Positions 21,896 through 33,182 are shown, numbered from the stretch's first letter. The stretch: 64,000 bases of DNA from Romanomermis culicivorax (GCA_963922205.1 CAWUHX010000131.1:868001-932000); one strand, 5' to 3'. The notes: generated by a model not told the origin, from the sequence alone. Numbers and translations: made by a program.

Positions 21896-23253
21896 CAGGG
21901 TTGGCAAAAACCAAACTTTTGAAATTTCGACTTTTTGGTTTTTTAGTGGTTTTTTATGGTTTTTTTGGTTTTTCTACGGTTTTTTAGTGGTTTTTTTCTG
22001 GTTTAATTCTTTAGTATGTTTGGTACATCAAAATAATTATGTAAAAAACTGCTAGAAGCTCTCTGTATCACCTAAGACTAGTTAGGGAGCCTTAAAATGG
22101 CAGCTAGAAGTATTAATCTTATCGGAAGTGTCATTATTTTATGCTATAGGAAATCCCTATTATAGCAATAGAAATACAGTAATAGTGAGCACATAAGAAA
22201 GGAACCATTAGTGAAGAACATAAGAAAAGTAAAAGTGGAACAGAGCATGCGATATGTAAGGGACAAATTCAAGGAAAAGAAGAAAAATTACAAATAAAGA
22301 GAAATATACCATACACAATGTAAGTAATCAAAACTCAAAAGAAATCAATTACAGAATTGTTTCAATGCATCACATATATACATATGCACAGAAAAGTTGA
22401 AATGACACAATACCGTTTTCGATAAGAGGGTTTTAAATTGATAGATTACTACATATGTTATTGATATTACGAATATAGTTGAAGGTCACACATAGACATT
22501 TCAGATGTTTCCAAATTTTTGCTTTTCAAACCTGTCTGCGAGCTATAACTACAGCAAATGGGTCTTATTATATATACTATTCTCGCTTGCAGGATAGATA
22601 TACATATTTTTGCACAATTTTTTCTACTTAGTAGCGACGTCAAGTCACATAAAAATGAGCCACTCAAAAGCTCTTCTCTTTGTTAACCTACAGTATGCTT
22701 AACTGATCTGTATAAAACTTTATTTTTGTGGTCTCATTTGTATTTTGAAATTTCGAGCTAAGAAAATTGAAAAGCTTACCGTTACAATAAATTCAGGATA
22801 TTAAACTCAATCATATTTTATAACATTTTGATGATGATATGGATCAATGGATGTCACCCCGTATGGTCGAAGTACACTCCACGAAAGATTTAGCATCTAC
22901 TTTTTTGTGAGCACATTATAGCAAAGTTATCTCATGTACTAAATGTGTGCTTGCAAGATGGATACAAAGGATATCGATTGATTTATATTACATCTTTTGA
23001 GTACGAAATGTATCATAAAAATACGACTTTTTTCTACTTTGTAGTGAAGTCAATTCAACTAATTTAATTGTTTTGTTGATTTAGATAGACACTTATACAT
23101 GTCTAGAAGATCGACTAATGTGAAAAAACAGTTTTCCAATGATTTTGGAAAAAAACCAAAAAAAACCAAAAAACCAGAGATTTTCCAATTTTTTGGTTCT
23201 TTTAAAAAACCAAAAAAACCAAAAACCAAAAAACCAAAGCCTTGCCAACCCTG
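21896..23253. mobile_element. 1358-bp hAT-like element with exact 8-bp target duplication
   Basis: It begins CAGGGTTGGCAAAAACCAAA and ends CCAAAGCCTTGCCAACCCTG, which are inverted repeats. TTGCTGAG occurs exactly at 21888-21895 and again at 23254-23261. CAGGG ends with 8-bp duplications are the hallmark of the hAT superfamily. The subterminal parts are runs of GGTTTTTT/AAAAAACC. No transposase frame is present, so it is non-autonomous. Confidence 0.9.
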
Positions 23254-23429
23254 TTGCTGAGATATATGTAATTAATCATGACTTTTTTTATTTCCTTATT
23301 ACTGTAGCAACGCTGTAATGAGTTCTAATTTCTCCGCTGATGAATCTACGTGTGCAGCGGAGGAGTGAAACCCAATTTTTTTTCAATTTAGAAATTTTCA
23401 GCAAAGAAATGACAACTGTCGACACACAA

Positions 23430-25075
23430 ATTTCCTAATTTTATTCGGATTAATCAATCAAATTTGATTTCTTAAGAGTCCTATTGACTCTAGAATATTT
23501 GAAGCCTACACTGTCTCTTGGTCCTGATGGTCTGTGGGCCTTTTTCCTGAAAAAAATTATATCTAGTTTTGGCAGAACCTTTGAGAACAATTTTTGAAAT
23601 TTCATTTAGAACTGGACAATTACCAGATATTTGGAAAACATCAAATGTGGTACCTATTTTCAAAAAAAAGACCCAGCAAAGGTAGAAAATTATAGACCAG
23701 TTTCTTTATGTTGTGTCTCATGTAAGGTTATGGAAGGTATTATAAATGTAGACATGATGGCTTATTTTGAGTCAAATAATTTTCTGAATGATAGACAATT
23801 TGGATTTAGAAAGAAAAAATCTTGTGTCCTACAGCTTTTAAGTTGTAAAACATTATGGGCTAAAAATTTGGATAAAAAAGTAGCAACAGATTCAATTTAT
23901 ATCGATTTTCAGAAAGCATTTGACACTGTTTCTCATGAAAAACTGTTTGGAAAATTAGCTTCCTATGGCATATCTGGTTTTTTATTGAGATGGTTACATG
24001 GTTTTTTATTTAATAGGACTCAACAGGTAAAAATTGGCAATTGCTTCTCTAATCCAATTAAGGTTACTAGTGGGGTTCCTCAGGGTAGTGTATTGGGACC
24101 AACTTTGTTCTTAATTTTCATAAATGATATATCTGATGGTATTAGCAGTGAAATTTATCTTTTTGCTGATGATGTGAAAATATTCAATGCTACAGAAAAT
24201 GCTGAAGTACTACAAGGCGATCTTGTCAAAGTTTATGAATGGTCATTGAAATGGCAATTATCTATTTCTCTGGAAAAATGTTTTGTTTTGCATCTTGGGA
24301 GTAATAACCCCAACGTTGAGTATTATATAAACGATTTTCTGATTCCTACTGTTTTAGAGATGAAGGATTTTGGTGTTATGTTCAATGAAAAATTGTCAGT
24401 AACTGTCCATTGTAATTATGTGGTTAAAAAAGCATCTAGGGTGGCAAATTTGATTTTAAAATGTTTTCACTCTAACTTCAATGAATTAAAAATCGGGGCT
24501 TTTAGATCCTATGTTCTCCCTATCCTGGAATATGGTTCACCACTCTGGAATCCTTGTCTGGTTGGGGATACTAAATTGGTAGAAAAAGTTCAACGAAAGT
24601 TTACAAAAAGACTTTTTGGATATAAAGATTTAAGCTATAAGGAGCGCCTCAACAAATCTGGCCTTGATCACCTTACATTTAGACGTACGTGTATCGACCT
24701 ATCTTACATGTTCTTAATTTTGAAATTTAAAGTTGTTCCACCCGACTTATTTTTCACTTTGAGTCCATTCAATTATCGCGCCTCTAACTTATTTAAATTG
24801 TATAAATCGAAATATAACTCTAACACTTTAAAACATGATTGTTGCTCGCGAAATATTGATGTTTGGAATTCCCTACCCAATGATATCATTCATTCAAACA
24901 ATATGCCCTGTTTTCGGTCTAAATTGAGTCGTTTTTTAAAGCTCAATTCGCACGTGCTTTTGTCACATCCATGAGCTTTTCTATATTAGTCGCATTTACT
25001 CTTGTATTTATTCGAATTTAATAAATTTCTTTCTTCTTCTTGGATTCCAATTTCCTTTCTCAGTAACGTGACCTG
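23430..25075 (+). pseudogene. 5'-truncated, frameshifted CR1-type LINE reverse transcriptase
   Basis: A 447-codon open frame (23631-24974) encodes most of a non-LTR reverse transcriptase. It has YRPVSL, DFQKAFD (about residue 92), SGVPQGSVLGP (about 147), the catalytic FADD (about 178) and ILEYGSPLWNP. The tail has the DVWNSLP motif and ends at a TGA. Upstream codons continue the same protein in other frames (SLGPDG near 23515, then an A-run before DPAKVENY). The copy therefore carries a frameshift at an A homopolymer and has lost its endonuclease part. AATAAA and a TTC-type simple repeat follow at about 25020-25045. The RT and C-terminal pattern fits the CR1/L2 group better than RTE. The clade call is from motifs only. 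Confidence 0.82.
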
Positions 25076-25486
25076 ATTGCTCAGACATCAGTGTGCCAAG
25101 TTGTACTTGCATATCTTACTGTGGAAAAATTCGGCGATGTTTCAAGTGACATTGACCAAAGTTATCCCATGGCAAAAGTTACCCCACTTTACCATAATAG
25201 TGGATAAATTCATGAGAACTCTGTCGTTGCTTTCTCTGCTCCTTTAGAACATTGCTCATTTTGTCTAACCGAACCAGAATTTTCTCATTTTTGCAGGTTT
25301 CTGACTCCAAAAACATCAAATTGCTTTGGTATGCTCCTAAAATGCATAAAAAAGCATCCGTGGCCCCAATATAAACGTTTTTAAAACTTTGGGAAATTTT
25401 TGAAGAATAGGAAACAAATTTTGGGTTCGGTTCTCCTGTGGAAAAAACTTTTGATAAAAAACATGGGTTTTTTAAAAAAAAACACC

Positions 25487-25560
25487 CAGGGTTTTTTATT
25501 TTTGCACACAGCAGCAACCAAGTTTCAAGTTGTGCCATACCTGTAATTAGGGACTACCCA
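25487..25560. mobile_element. left end of a hAT-like CAGGGTTTTTT element (fragment)
   Basis: CAGGGTTTTTTATTTTTGCA and CACAGCAGCAACCAAGTTTC match the start of 48086-48903. It breaks off at a CATACCTGTAA word at about 25533. Confidence 0.55.
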
Positions 25561-25573
25561 GCTTGGTTACCCT

Positions 25574-25797
25574 TACACCTGTAAGACCTCCGACCAGTTG
25601 GGGGGGGGGAGTAAATCCGAAATTTTGGGGGGGGGGTAGAAAAAGTCAAAATTTTTCCCAAAAAAGGTCAAAAAACATACACTGTTTTGCAAATTTTTTT
25701 AATTTTTTCCAAACTGGGGGGGGGGGGTTGGACGATTTTGGGTACAGGGTTGGCAAAGTTGGGGGGGGTCCCCCAACCCCCTCCAAGTACAGGTATG
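25574..25797. mobile_element. CATACCTG-family miniature element (about 224 bp)
   Basis: Left end TTACACCTGTAAGACCTCCG, then G runs, and right end CTCCAAGTACAGGTATG. It is close to full length compared with 50289-50969 without its insert. A clear target duplication was not found. Confidence 0.75.
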
Positions 25798-27150
25798 GTA
25801 GCCAGGCATAATTGCAATGTACACAAATAATTGGACAATAAATAGTAATGACAATATTAACACCTGAACAAGTATATACCTATATCAGTTAGCACCCAAG
25901 TTAGTGGAATCACAAGCCAGGCTTTATATAGTAACTTCGTAATAGACTAGAATATTGTAGCAGTTTGTAGCATTTACCAGAATACTGTAGAATATCCTGG
26001 AATTTTCCAGTACTTTAGTTGTAAATATATGTCACCTGCAGATCAAAGTAATTATGGTGGACTTGCACATCAAAATGCACAGCAGGAACAACATAAGAAA
26101 TGAGTCATTCTTTGATAATATATACACATTGATAAATATATACATACATATAAATGGTATTCGCCACGAAAAATTGCAACATTTGTTGTTAGGCAGCTTA
26201 AAGATCCCAACGTTCCAGGAGTGGAACATTGTGATATAAACTGTTATTACTCACTGTGTATTGGCTTTCTGAAGGTGTGCTGCACATCAATAGATAGAGA
26301 AAAATGTGGAGATTCTGATTCATTCACTAATAAATCCCAAAACAATCTATTCATGGCACTGTTAAGAAAATTATATACATGACTTGGAATAGTCATTTTT
26401 CCCCAAATTTGCGCTGATGCAGGCAGTATCATATGTATGGGACAACAATTTTTTTATATCAATTATCAGTCCAACATCTTCCTGTATAGACACAAAAAAT
26501 TTAATCTCCCAGTCTTTGAAACTGAATCCACAGGGTGCTTTTATAAAAATGTTGCACAAGTGGAACGTTGAACCTTAAAAGGTTAATATTCTGTTTTAAT
26601 ATTTAATGAAAATTAATATTTTTATCTTACATTATTAGGTGAACAGAAACGCATTATATTTTCCAACTCTAAGAAATTGCACTTCCTAACATAAAGACGA
26701 GTTCGAGTTTAGGATAATCATACATTTAATTTTCAAAAATTTTATGTTTTGATTTGTAGTTTGCCAAACTTGTGATAGTAAATATATTTTTAAATTTGCA
26801 TGATGGTGAAAATATTCTCGAGAAATTGATTTTCCAGCACTTTCGAACGTGAACAACCTAAAAAATTTCAGTAAGCTCAAAAACGGTTAAGTAAAGCATC
26901 TATAATCATTTTCACGCAGAAAAACGGCTTTGGGAAAATAGGGAAACAATTTAGGCCTCTTTCCCGGTGAAAGGGTCGGCACAACAAACATAGATATTTC
27001 TAAGAAAACATTTGTAAATGTGAAAAACAAAGGTTGAGCATTGTTCTTGTCGATGTCATGATTGTAACCTGGCCCGTAACTAAGGAGGGAATAGGGGGGG
27101 GATCCCCCCCCCTGATCCACCGAAAATTTCAGCCTGTCTGATAATTCAGT
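25798..27150. other. intergenic, nothing recognised
   Basis: AT-rich sequence with short open frames on both strands that show no domain and no coding bias. A short G/C-run palindrome (GGGGGGGGATCCCCCCCC) lies at about 27096-27113. Confidence 0.5.
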
Positions 27151-27720
27151 TTGAACTGGAAACATGCATTTCGGCGAACTTCAGAAGGTCGAAATCGCAT
27201 AATTTTGCGGCGCTTTGCGCCGCTCATCATTTATAATAGTAATATTTATCTATCAGGCGCAGCCGCTAGCGTATATGCTTTCACTTACTAATTACGACAG
27301 TTTCTAATTAACCTTTGACTTTTTTATTCGTTAACAGTCAGTATTTGACGAAAATTGAGATTTTTGATCAATCCTCCGAATTTTTCTCTCGCTGGCTTGG
27401 CACGTTGCAAATTTTTTTCAACCTGAACTATTGCATTTATAAAAGATGAAGATTCTAGACTGTAAATTTAGAGCTTCTCTTTTCATCAATCCCTGTTGCA
27501 AAGATTCATTTTCCAGCGTTTTAGAATATGAAAATTAAAAAATTTATATATTCCAAGACAATGAGAAACAAAATTACAATTTACAGATTAGTATAATTTT
27601 AATTTACAATGTTGCGGAAATTCATTTTCCAGCGTTTTAGAATGTAAAAACCCGAAAATTTTTCGAACAATAAAAGTTTATTACCAATCCAAAAATAAAT
27701 TCTGATCATGAGTAGTCTAA
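27150..27720. repeat. diverged hAT-like internal module with GC hairpin
   Basis: It carries AGAAGGTCGAAATCGCATAA, the hairpin GCGGCGC-TTT-GCGCCGC (about 27204-27220), and ATTTTCCAGCGTTTTAGAAT about 110-120 bp apart twice (27510 and 27630). These words occur in the same order in other hAT-like elements of the window. The termini are not preserved. Confidence 0.55.
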
Positions 27721-28176
27721 ATTGTCTGTTTTAATTATCCGTTTTCGGAAATTTTTCGAGTCTTAAGTAGCTAGAAGTCGATTTATTCTTTCGCTTCGCT
27801 CCAGACCCCACCTGGAGGCCCTTAGGTGCGCCATGCTGAACCTTTCAGCATGACATTCGGTAGCTACACGACCTCACCAAGCCGAGTTTCGTCTATGTTG
27901 AAATTTTCGGACCACCCTTTGAAAAAAATTCATGTGTACGGGCCTGATTGTAACTATCACTAGTTTCTGTTATAATAATTACTCAATATGTTTCTCAATG
28001 CATGATTGAGACTTGCGCCAATTGTTCGGCGTCACGATTGTATTCGTTCTATAATTGGTTGTTTTGGATAACTTTTAACTTTAACTCGATTTTTATCTTT
28101 TGTTAAGCAAACCAAGACTTTTTCGTTACTCGAGTTCCTTTTTGCTTTGTTTAAATTCTCGCCTCCCAGCTTAATA

Positions 28177-28217
28177 ATGGGCCGCAAGAAGAAGAAAGTT
28201 GTGAAACCTTGGTGTTG
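28177..28217 (+). CDS. BuGZ: BuGZ exon 1
   Basis: ATG at 28177 and donor TTG|GTGAGT. It encodes [13 protein letters not shown] plus two bases of Trp14. Confidence 0.95.
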
Positions 28218-31200
28218 GTGAGTTTATTGTTTATTGTGCAGTGTGTCCAGCAATTCATGTGTAGGGTGTAGAGTAAAAACTGCTCATCTCCAAAAGGCAT
28301 GCAATACATGCGCGTTTAATCGTGTATAGAAAACTTATTAAAGGATTAGTTTGACAGTCAAAAGTAATGCGTGCGACAGTTACATGCGAAGGCATATAAG
28401 AAAGCAAAACTTGGAAACTTTTTCGATTTTTCCATATTCCGCAAATTTCGATATCAATGTATGAATAATCTTGGGCGGCTCTCCCAAGAAATTTTGCACA
28501 TTTACTTGCTAGCCACACTTAGCTTGCAAGCCAGAAATTAAACAGTTAATAGAAAATAAAATTGTCCCTTTCATTCTTGTGTTTGTTCTACGTCTTCTCC
28601 AATTGTCATGCACCAGATGGCTGTCACACTGATCTTGCAACAAGATTCTCATATCTTTTAAGTAGTGTGTTGCTCTAGAACTTTACATAAAATTAATGTG
28701 AACCACATTCATTTTATTTCATTTCTTAAGAGCAATCACTATTTCAGGGTTGAAATTATGTGTTATCCGTAATTTCCTTTGTAGGTATTGCAATCGAGAT
28801 TTTGAAGACGAGAAAATTCTTATCCAGCATCAGAAAGCTAAACATTTCAAATGTCATGTGTGCTTCAAAAAATTGTACACTGGTCCCGGATTGGCCGTTC
28901 ATTGTCAAACGGTTAGCTCTGCTTGTTTCCCGTACGTATACTCGAATTGGCTTGCACTCAATGTTGATATTTATTTTTAGGTTCATAAAGAAACAATCGA
29001 CAAAATACCAAATTCTTTGCCCAACAGGGGTTCAACGGAAATTGAAATTTACGGCATGGAGGGTATACCGCCGGCCGATTTAAAGAAACACGAAACTGAA
29101 GTTCTCGGAAAAGAAGGTACGTATTGGAAATTAAGCGATAGCGTAGTGTATCATTCGCACTATTTTTAGTTGAAGATCCCGCTGAAAAGAGAGCTAGGTT
29201 AGAGTACGCCATGAGCATGATGCCAGGAATGATGCCCATGATGCCTGGAATGGGTGGATCGTCTATGGCCGGTAAGAACAGATGTCAAGCGAGATATTTG
29301 TAGTCGAGAAATATTTAGATAATATGTGAGTAGTTTTTCGTTTCATCAAATCCTGTTTGATTCGGAAGGGTAGATAAATATTCAGAGAGTATAAAATCAA
29401 AAAAGGTAGGTTGTCTGATATTCGACTTTTATTATCTTCATCTTATTATTTCTATTTTTTAGTTTGCAGAGAGAAGTTCGTTTTTGTCTGTTGCCATTAT
29501 TTTTTCCACAAATGATACCTTTTGTGCAAAAAAATTCTGAAATGTGGAAAAAAAATTTGAAGACTTTCCACAAATGCGGAAATTTTTTTCGACAGATTAT
29601 TTGGTGACACCGTATGAGTATAACCAAGAATTCAGACCAAATATCAAAATTTGTCGTCAAATATAGTAAAATTTCGTTCAATCAATCAAAAATATCGCTC
29701 AACACTGTGTAATTATCAGTATCATAATCTTCACTGTCATCATCCGACAATTCTATGAATACACGAAAATGCTTTATACCCGTGAAAGCATTATAGAAAC
29801 ATTATTTTCTGATTCTGGTACTTCACCACTCTCACGTCGATCAACTTGTCGATTAAAATAATTTGTAAGTTTATTAGACATCTGAATAAAGAAATTATCG
29901 ATAGTCGTTATTATTCACTAAGAGCATCAAAATAAATTTGAACTTAGGTATTGAATAAATTTTCCTTTATGAGTATGACTATGATGGAGTGAGTTTATAC
30001 GGTAGGTTCGGTTCGGTATCATTGCTAATTATATGCACAGTCCTGCATTTTCATTGTCAATAAACACTCTGTTTCATAAGTTAAGTCTCGAAAATTTCAT
30101 AATTACTTGGTAGATAGGTACCATACATGCGGGCCCAGCCCGAGGATTATCCCCAGGCTGGGCCTAAGGTCAGGGATTTACTGTCAGTCGATTTTGGCCG
30201 ACCAGTCTTCTGCTGTACAATCAGGGGTTACATACATGCACACGGTCAAGGGTCCAAGGGTATAGAAAATGACCAAAATTAGTCCTTCAGTGATTTTTTT
30301 CCAGAAATCAGATATATGATAATTTTTTTACTTTAAAATGAAATATTATTGCTTTTTGTATCAAAATTACTTAACAAAGTTTTTTTCTGACATTAATCAT
30401 GAACGGTGTTTCAAATTGAACTTTTTTTTGTAATCTAATCTTTTCAAAATGTTTGTTGCACTTTACTTTACCGAATTTTTGGCCTATAGTAAAGTTGTGC
30501 CAAATTTTTGTTCTATGGTAAACTTCTGCGAAATTTTTTAGGCGAGGGTAAATCCATTCCCTGTCCATACCCTGTGTGCATGTACGATTGGTTGCAAGTT
30601 TTTTGTGGTTGTCTAACTGACAAATCGATATTCACACTGAACAGTAAAAGTGTCAGTCAGTATAAATAACTGAACATCATGTTGGTATCTTAAATAACCT
30701 GTGCATTTATAAATTCAGGAAAAAAATTTGCTGCCCAATGATTTTGGGATTCATTCCCGCCCTGTAATTGGTACCATGCACATGTATGATAGGTACTACC
30801 TAATTAAAACACGATAATGTTAAATGTCGCTACCGCTACAGATATCAAGCGAATGTGGAAAGATAGTCGGGGGAAAAACAATGTCTGTTGCTTAATAATT
30901 TTTCCTAATTTTGTGTTTTTATTTTCTTATGAAGTTCATTCTATTTCTGTTAAAGGTATGCGATACGCAGCTCCAGTGATGCCGGGGATGCCAATGATGC
31001 CACCTGTTCCGCCCATGGTAAGGTAGCATTCTAAAGTTCCAAGTTTCTTTTTCAAGTGTAGATAATCATTCCAAAACAAGAACGAAACGAAATATAATTC
31101 TGGCAATAACTTCTAGAAAAGAAATTTTTTTAAGATTAAATCTTTTGTTGTGTCTAAAATCACTCATTTGTTTTAAAATTTGTTTCTATAGAATTCACTG

Positions 31201-33182
31201 AAAAAGCATCAGTATGTTCGCCAGTGGAAGTTTTATGATAACTTTATCAATCGATTTATACGCTTTTTGCCTAAAGATACATAACGTCAACTGGCACTTG
31301 AATTTTTGGTCTTTTAAGCCTCCGATGCCTGCCACATCGTCGTCTATTTTACCGCCTAGCCAACCGCCAGTACCGCCCAGTCTACCGGCCACTTTCCCGG
31401 CTTATAGCGCTGGTGGCACTTTTCCTCCGGCCATGTCGACACCATTTTTGCCTCCGCATCAGTCGTTGACGTCTTTTAGCACTGCTTCACCGAATGCGGC
31501 CCTTGCGCTGGGGGCAGCCGTTGGGACGAAAATAATGCACCCAGACGAAGATGTTTCATTGGTAATTTTTTCACGCTGAGCTGAGTTAGTGTGGACTGTT
31601 TTTAAAATTTATTTCGTCTATCACTGTCTTGATTTTTTGAAAAAGGCTTGAATCGTTGAATGAAAATTCATATTACTGTGTTCCAAAATTACTAGTCTAT
31701 CTAATCGTTCGCGAATTGGTAAAGAAAAATTATTTGTGTGGATTTTTCGGAATATCTCAGTTACTGCCCATGTTCTGCATAGGTAATGTAGGCAAACGTA
31801 CAGTTATTCTTAATTCTAGGGAATAGATGAACGAAAACTTTTGTGGACTTTCGCCTTGTGATGTGTCAACTTTTTCTCTCTACTGCAAGAAATACAAAAC
31901 AGTACTTTTCTCCTAAGTCTTGGAAAAACTTTTTCATTGGAAGACATTTTAATACGGAAATTCTATTGGTCTTGCAGCAGAATAAAAGCCTTCCCATTGC
32001 AAAATTTCTTGAAACCAAGGGCCGGTTTCATCAAAGAGGCTTAAGCTCCAGCTGAGCTACAGCTTAACTCTATATGGTATAACATTGCTGTTAAGCTGTA
32101 GCTCAGCTGCAGCTTAACTCATGCACACAAATCATATCAGGAAAGTTAAGCTGAGGTTGAGCTGTATGTAGCTTAACTCTTTAGGTTATAACATTGCCGT
32201 TAAGGCGCAGCTCAGCTGCATCCCGATATGTTTTGTGTGTATGACTTAAGCTACAGCTTAAGCTGCCGCTCAGCTGGAGCTTAAGTCTCTTTGATGAAAC
32301 CGGCCCCAGTATTTGTCTTGCAATATTTCTTCGCCTTAAGGAAGAACATCGAGCGACTTTTCCCAAATATACTGCGTGGAACAAAAGTCATCGGGGTCAG
32401 ACAGGCGCAGGTAGTGTAAAAGCTAGTTTAGCGTCAGTTGCTGTATCGAATGTCGAGTCATATTCTAAAAGTAAGTTATTTCTGACTTGCATTATAATTT
32501 TAAGGTAAATTGTACATAGATCGCGAACGAAGTTTGCACATGTTGTGGATATAGAGACCTTTTCCAGATATCAGGTAGTTTAAATTTATGAAATAAGTTT
32601 ATTGCCAACTTTGTACACGAGCTGTTACTTCTGGCATCCAAGTTAGTACTCTAGTAAATGCATTCACTTGAATCCTATATTGTCTTTAAAGTTTAGAAAT
32701 ATCATAGGAAAATTAATTTCATAATGTTATAATACAAATATTTCCTTTGAAGTATGTTTTCTCACAATTGCAAAAAACGTTGGCATTGAAGTATCCTCGG
32801 TGTTATTTTGGATCAAATCACAAGCATCAGTTTCCTTTTCAGGTTTCCCTGCAACATCTAATCCTTCGGGCTATGGTTTTAATCCTATGAATATGTCGGG
32901 CTATGGTATGTTCCGGAATATTTGATATAATTATTCTTTGATAGACAGTGCAGCACTTAGTGTTAGAAGATTTTTCTGAAGTTCCAAATGTAAGATCTGA
33001 AAATTTAGAAAACCTCCAGTGTTGATGTTCTTATCTAGAGCTGTAATTGGTCAACAATTTTCAAATTTAATTTTGCGTCGATAGACTTATTGATTCGTTT
33101 CATTCGACACTTTTTAGGATATGGAGCAAATCAACCAGGATTTAGGCCACCTTTTAGCTCCCAACCAGGGTCGCGTTATTAA
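28177..33182 (+). CDS. BuGZ: BuGZ / ZNF207 zinc-finger protein, complete gene span
   Basis: BuGZ binds spindle microtubules and Bub3 and supports kinetochore attachment and spindle assembly. It also works with splicing factors in interphase. Nine exons join in phase to 322 residues: 28177-28217, 28785-28911, 28981-29116, 29170-29271, 30956-31017, 31319-31561, 32341-32470, 32843-32905 and 33118-33182. The N-terminus [16 protein letters not shown] is diagnostic. Two C2H2 fingers use C13, C16, H29, H34 and C37, C40, H53, H58. [11 protein letters not shown] follows. Then come a Met/Pro-rich low-complexity region and the Bub3-binding GLEBS motif ([18 protein letters not shown], about residues 230-247), split by an intron. 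The end is Gly/Pro-rich. Vertebrate proteins are longer, the difference being in the disordered region. Exon order and phases make this secure. Confidence 0.95.
28785..28911 (+). CDS. BuGZ: BuGZ exon 2 (both zinc fingers)
   Basis: Acceptor tttcctttgtag. Donor ACG|GTTAGC (weak but phase-correct). It encodes [20 protein letters not shown] through LAVHCQT. Confidence 0.94.
28981..29116 (+). CDS. BuGZ: BuGZ exon 3
   Basis: Acceptor tatttttag and donor GAAG|GTACGT. It encodes [17 protein letters not shown] and [15 protein letters not shown], a block conserved from insects to humans. Confidence 0.95.
29170..29271 (+). CDS. BuGZ: BuGZ exon 4
   Basis: It follows a 53-nt intron. Acceptor cactatttttag and donor GCCG|GTAAGA. 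It encodes [20 protein letters not shown] and a Met/Gly/Pro-rich stretch. Confidence 0.92.
30122..30788. mobile_element. CATACATG miniature element (667 bp), exact 8-bp target duplication
   Basis: The ends CATACATGCGGG and GCACATGTATG are inverted over the terminal 8 bp. ATAGGTAC is exactly duplicated at 30114-30121 and 30789-30796. It lies in BuGZ intron 4 and holds a second smaller element (30231-30586). No coding frame is present. Confidence 0.8.
30231..30586. mobile_element. CATACATGCACAC element nested inside 30122-30788
   Basis: Left end CATACATGCACACGG and right end CCTGTGTGCATGTACG are inverted repeats. The flanks AGGGGTTA and ATTGGTTG match at 5 of 8 positions, so the duplication is only suggestive. 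Confidence 0.55.
30956..31017 (+). CDS. BuGZ: BuGZ exon 5
   Basis: Acceptor tctgttaaag and donor ATG|GTAAGG. It encodes a Met/Pro repeat, [19 protein letters not shown]. Confidence 0.85.
31319..31561 (+). CDS. BuGZ: BuGZ exon 6 (Pro-rich, first half of GLEBS)
   Basis: Acceptor ttggtcttttaag and donor TTG|GTAATT. A Pro/Ser/Ala-rich region ends in [11 protein letters not shown], the acidic half of the Bub3-binding GLEBS motif. Confidence 0.92.
32019..32307. mobile_element. 289-bp near-perfect palindromic miniature element in BuGZ intron 6
   Basis: The left end GGGCCGGTTTCATCAAAGAG and the inverted right end (CTCTTTGATGAAACCGGCCC) are a 20-bp inverted repeat. The arms continue inward with CTTAAGCTCCAGCTGAG against CTCAGCTGGAGCTTAAG, and CATGCACACAAA against TTTGTGTGTATG near the centre. 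The whole element could fold as one hairpin. It is rich in AGCT/CAGCTG words. It ends 33 bp before BuGZ exon 7. Confidence 0.85.
32341..32470 (+). CDS. BuGZ: BuGZ exon 7 (second half of GLEBS)
   Basis: Acceptor ttcgccttaag and donor AAAA|GTAAGT. It encodes [19 protein letters not shown] and an Ala/Ser/Val stretch. It completes the GLEBS motif begun in exon 6. Confidence 0.92.
32843..32905 (+). CDS. BuGZ: BuGZ exon 8
   Basis: Acceptor tttccttttcag and donor TATG|GTATGT. It encodes [20 protein letters not shown]. Confidence 0.88.
33118..33182 (+). CDS. BuGZ: BuGZ exon 9 (terminal)
   Basis: Acceptor cgacactttttag. It encodes [20 protein letters not shown] and stops with TAA at 33180-33182. Confidence 0.9.

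Larger units (their letters stand above)
20815..25193. mobile_element. 4.38-kb composite element with 23-bp inverted ends
   Basis: GGTAAAGTGGGCTAACTTTG at the left is matched in inverse orientation by CAAAAGTTACCCCACTTTAC at the right (21 of 23 bp). ATAA lies directly outside both ends and may be a 4-bp target duplication. Related inner words (GGTAAACTTTGG near 21040, CCAAAGTTATCCCA near 25156) suggest subterminal repeats. Inside are a CATACC-type fragment, a 1358-bp hAT-like element and a CR1 LINE. No frame for its own transposase was recognised. Confidence 0.62.

Noticed and set aside
25563-25811. 82-aa glycine-rich frame at 25563
   Set aside because: It coincides with a CATACC-family element, and similar frames appear in every copy because of the G runs.
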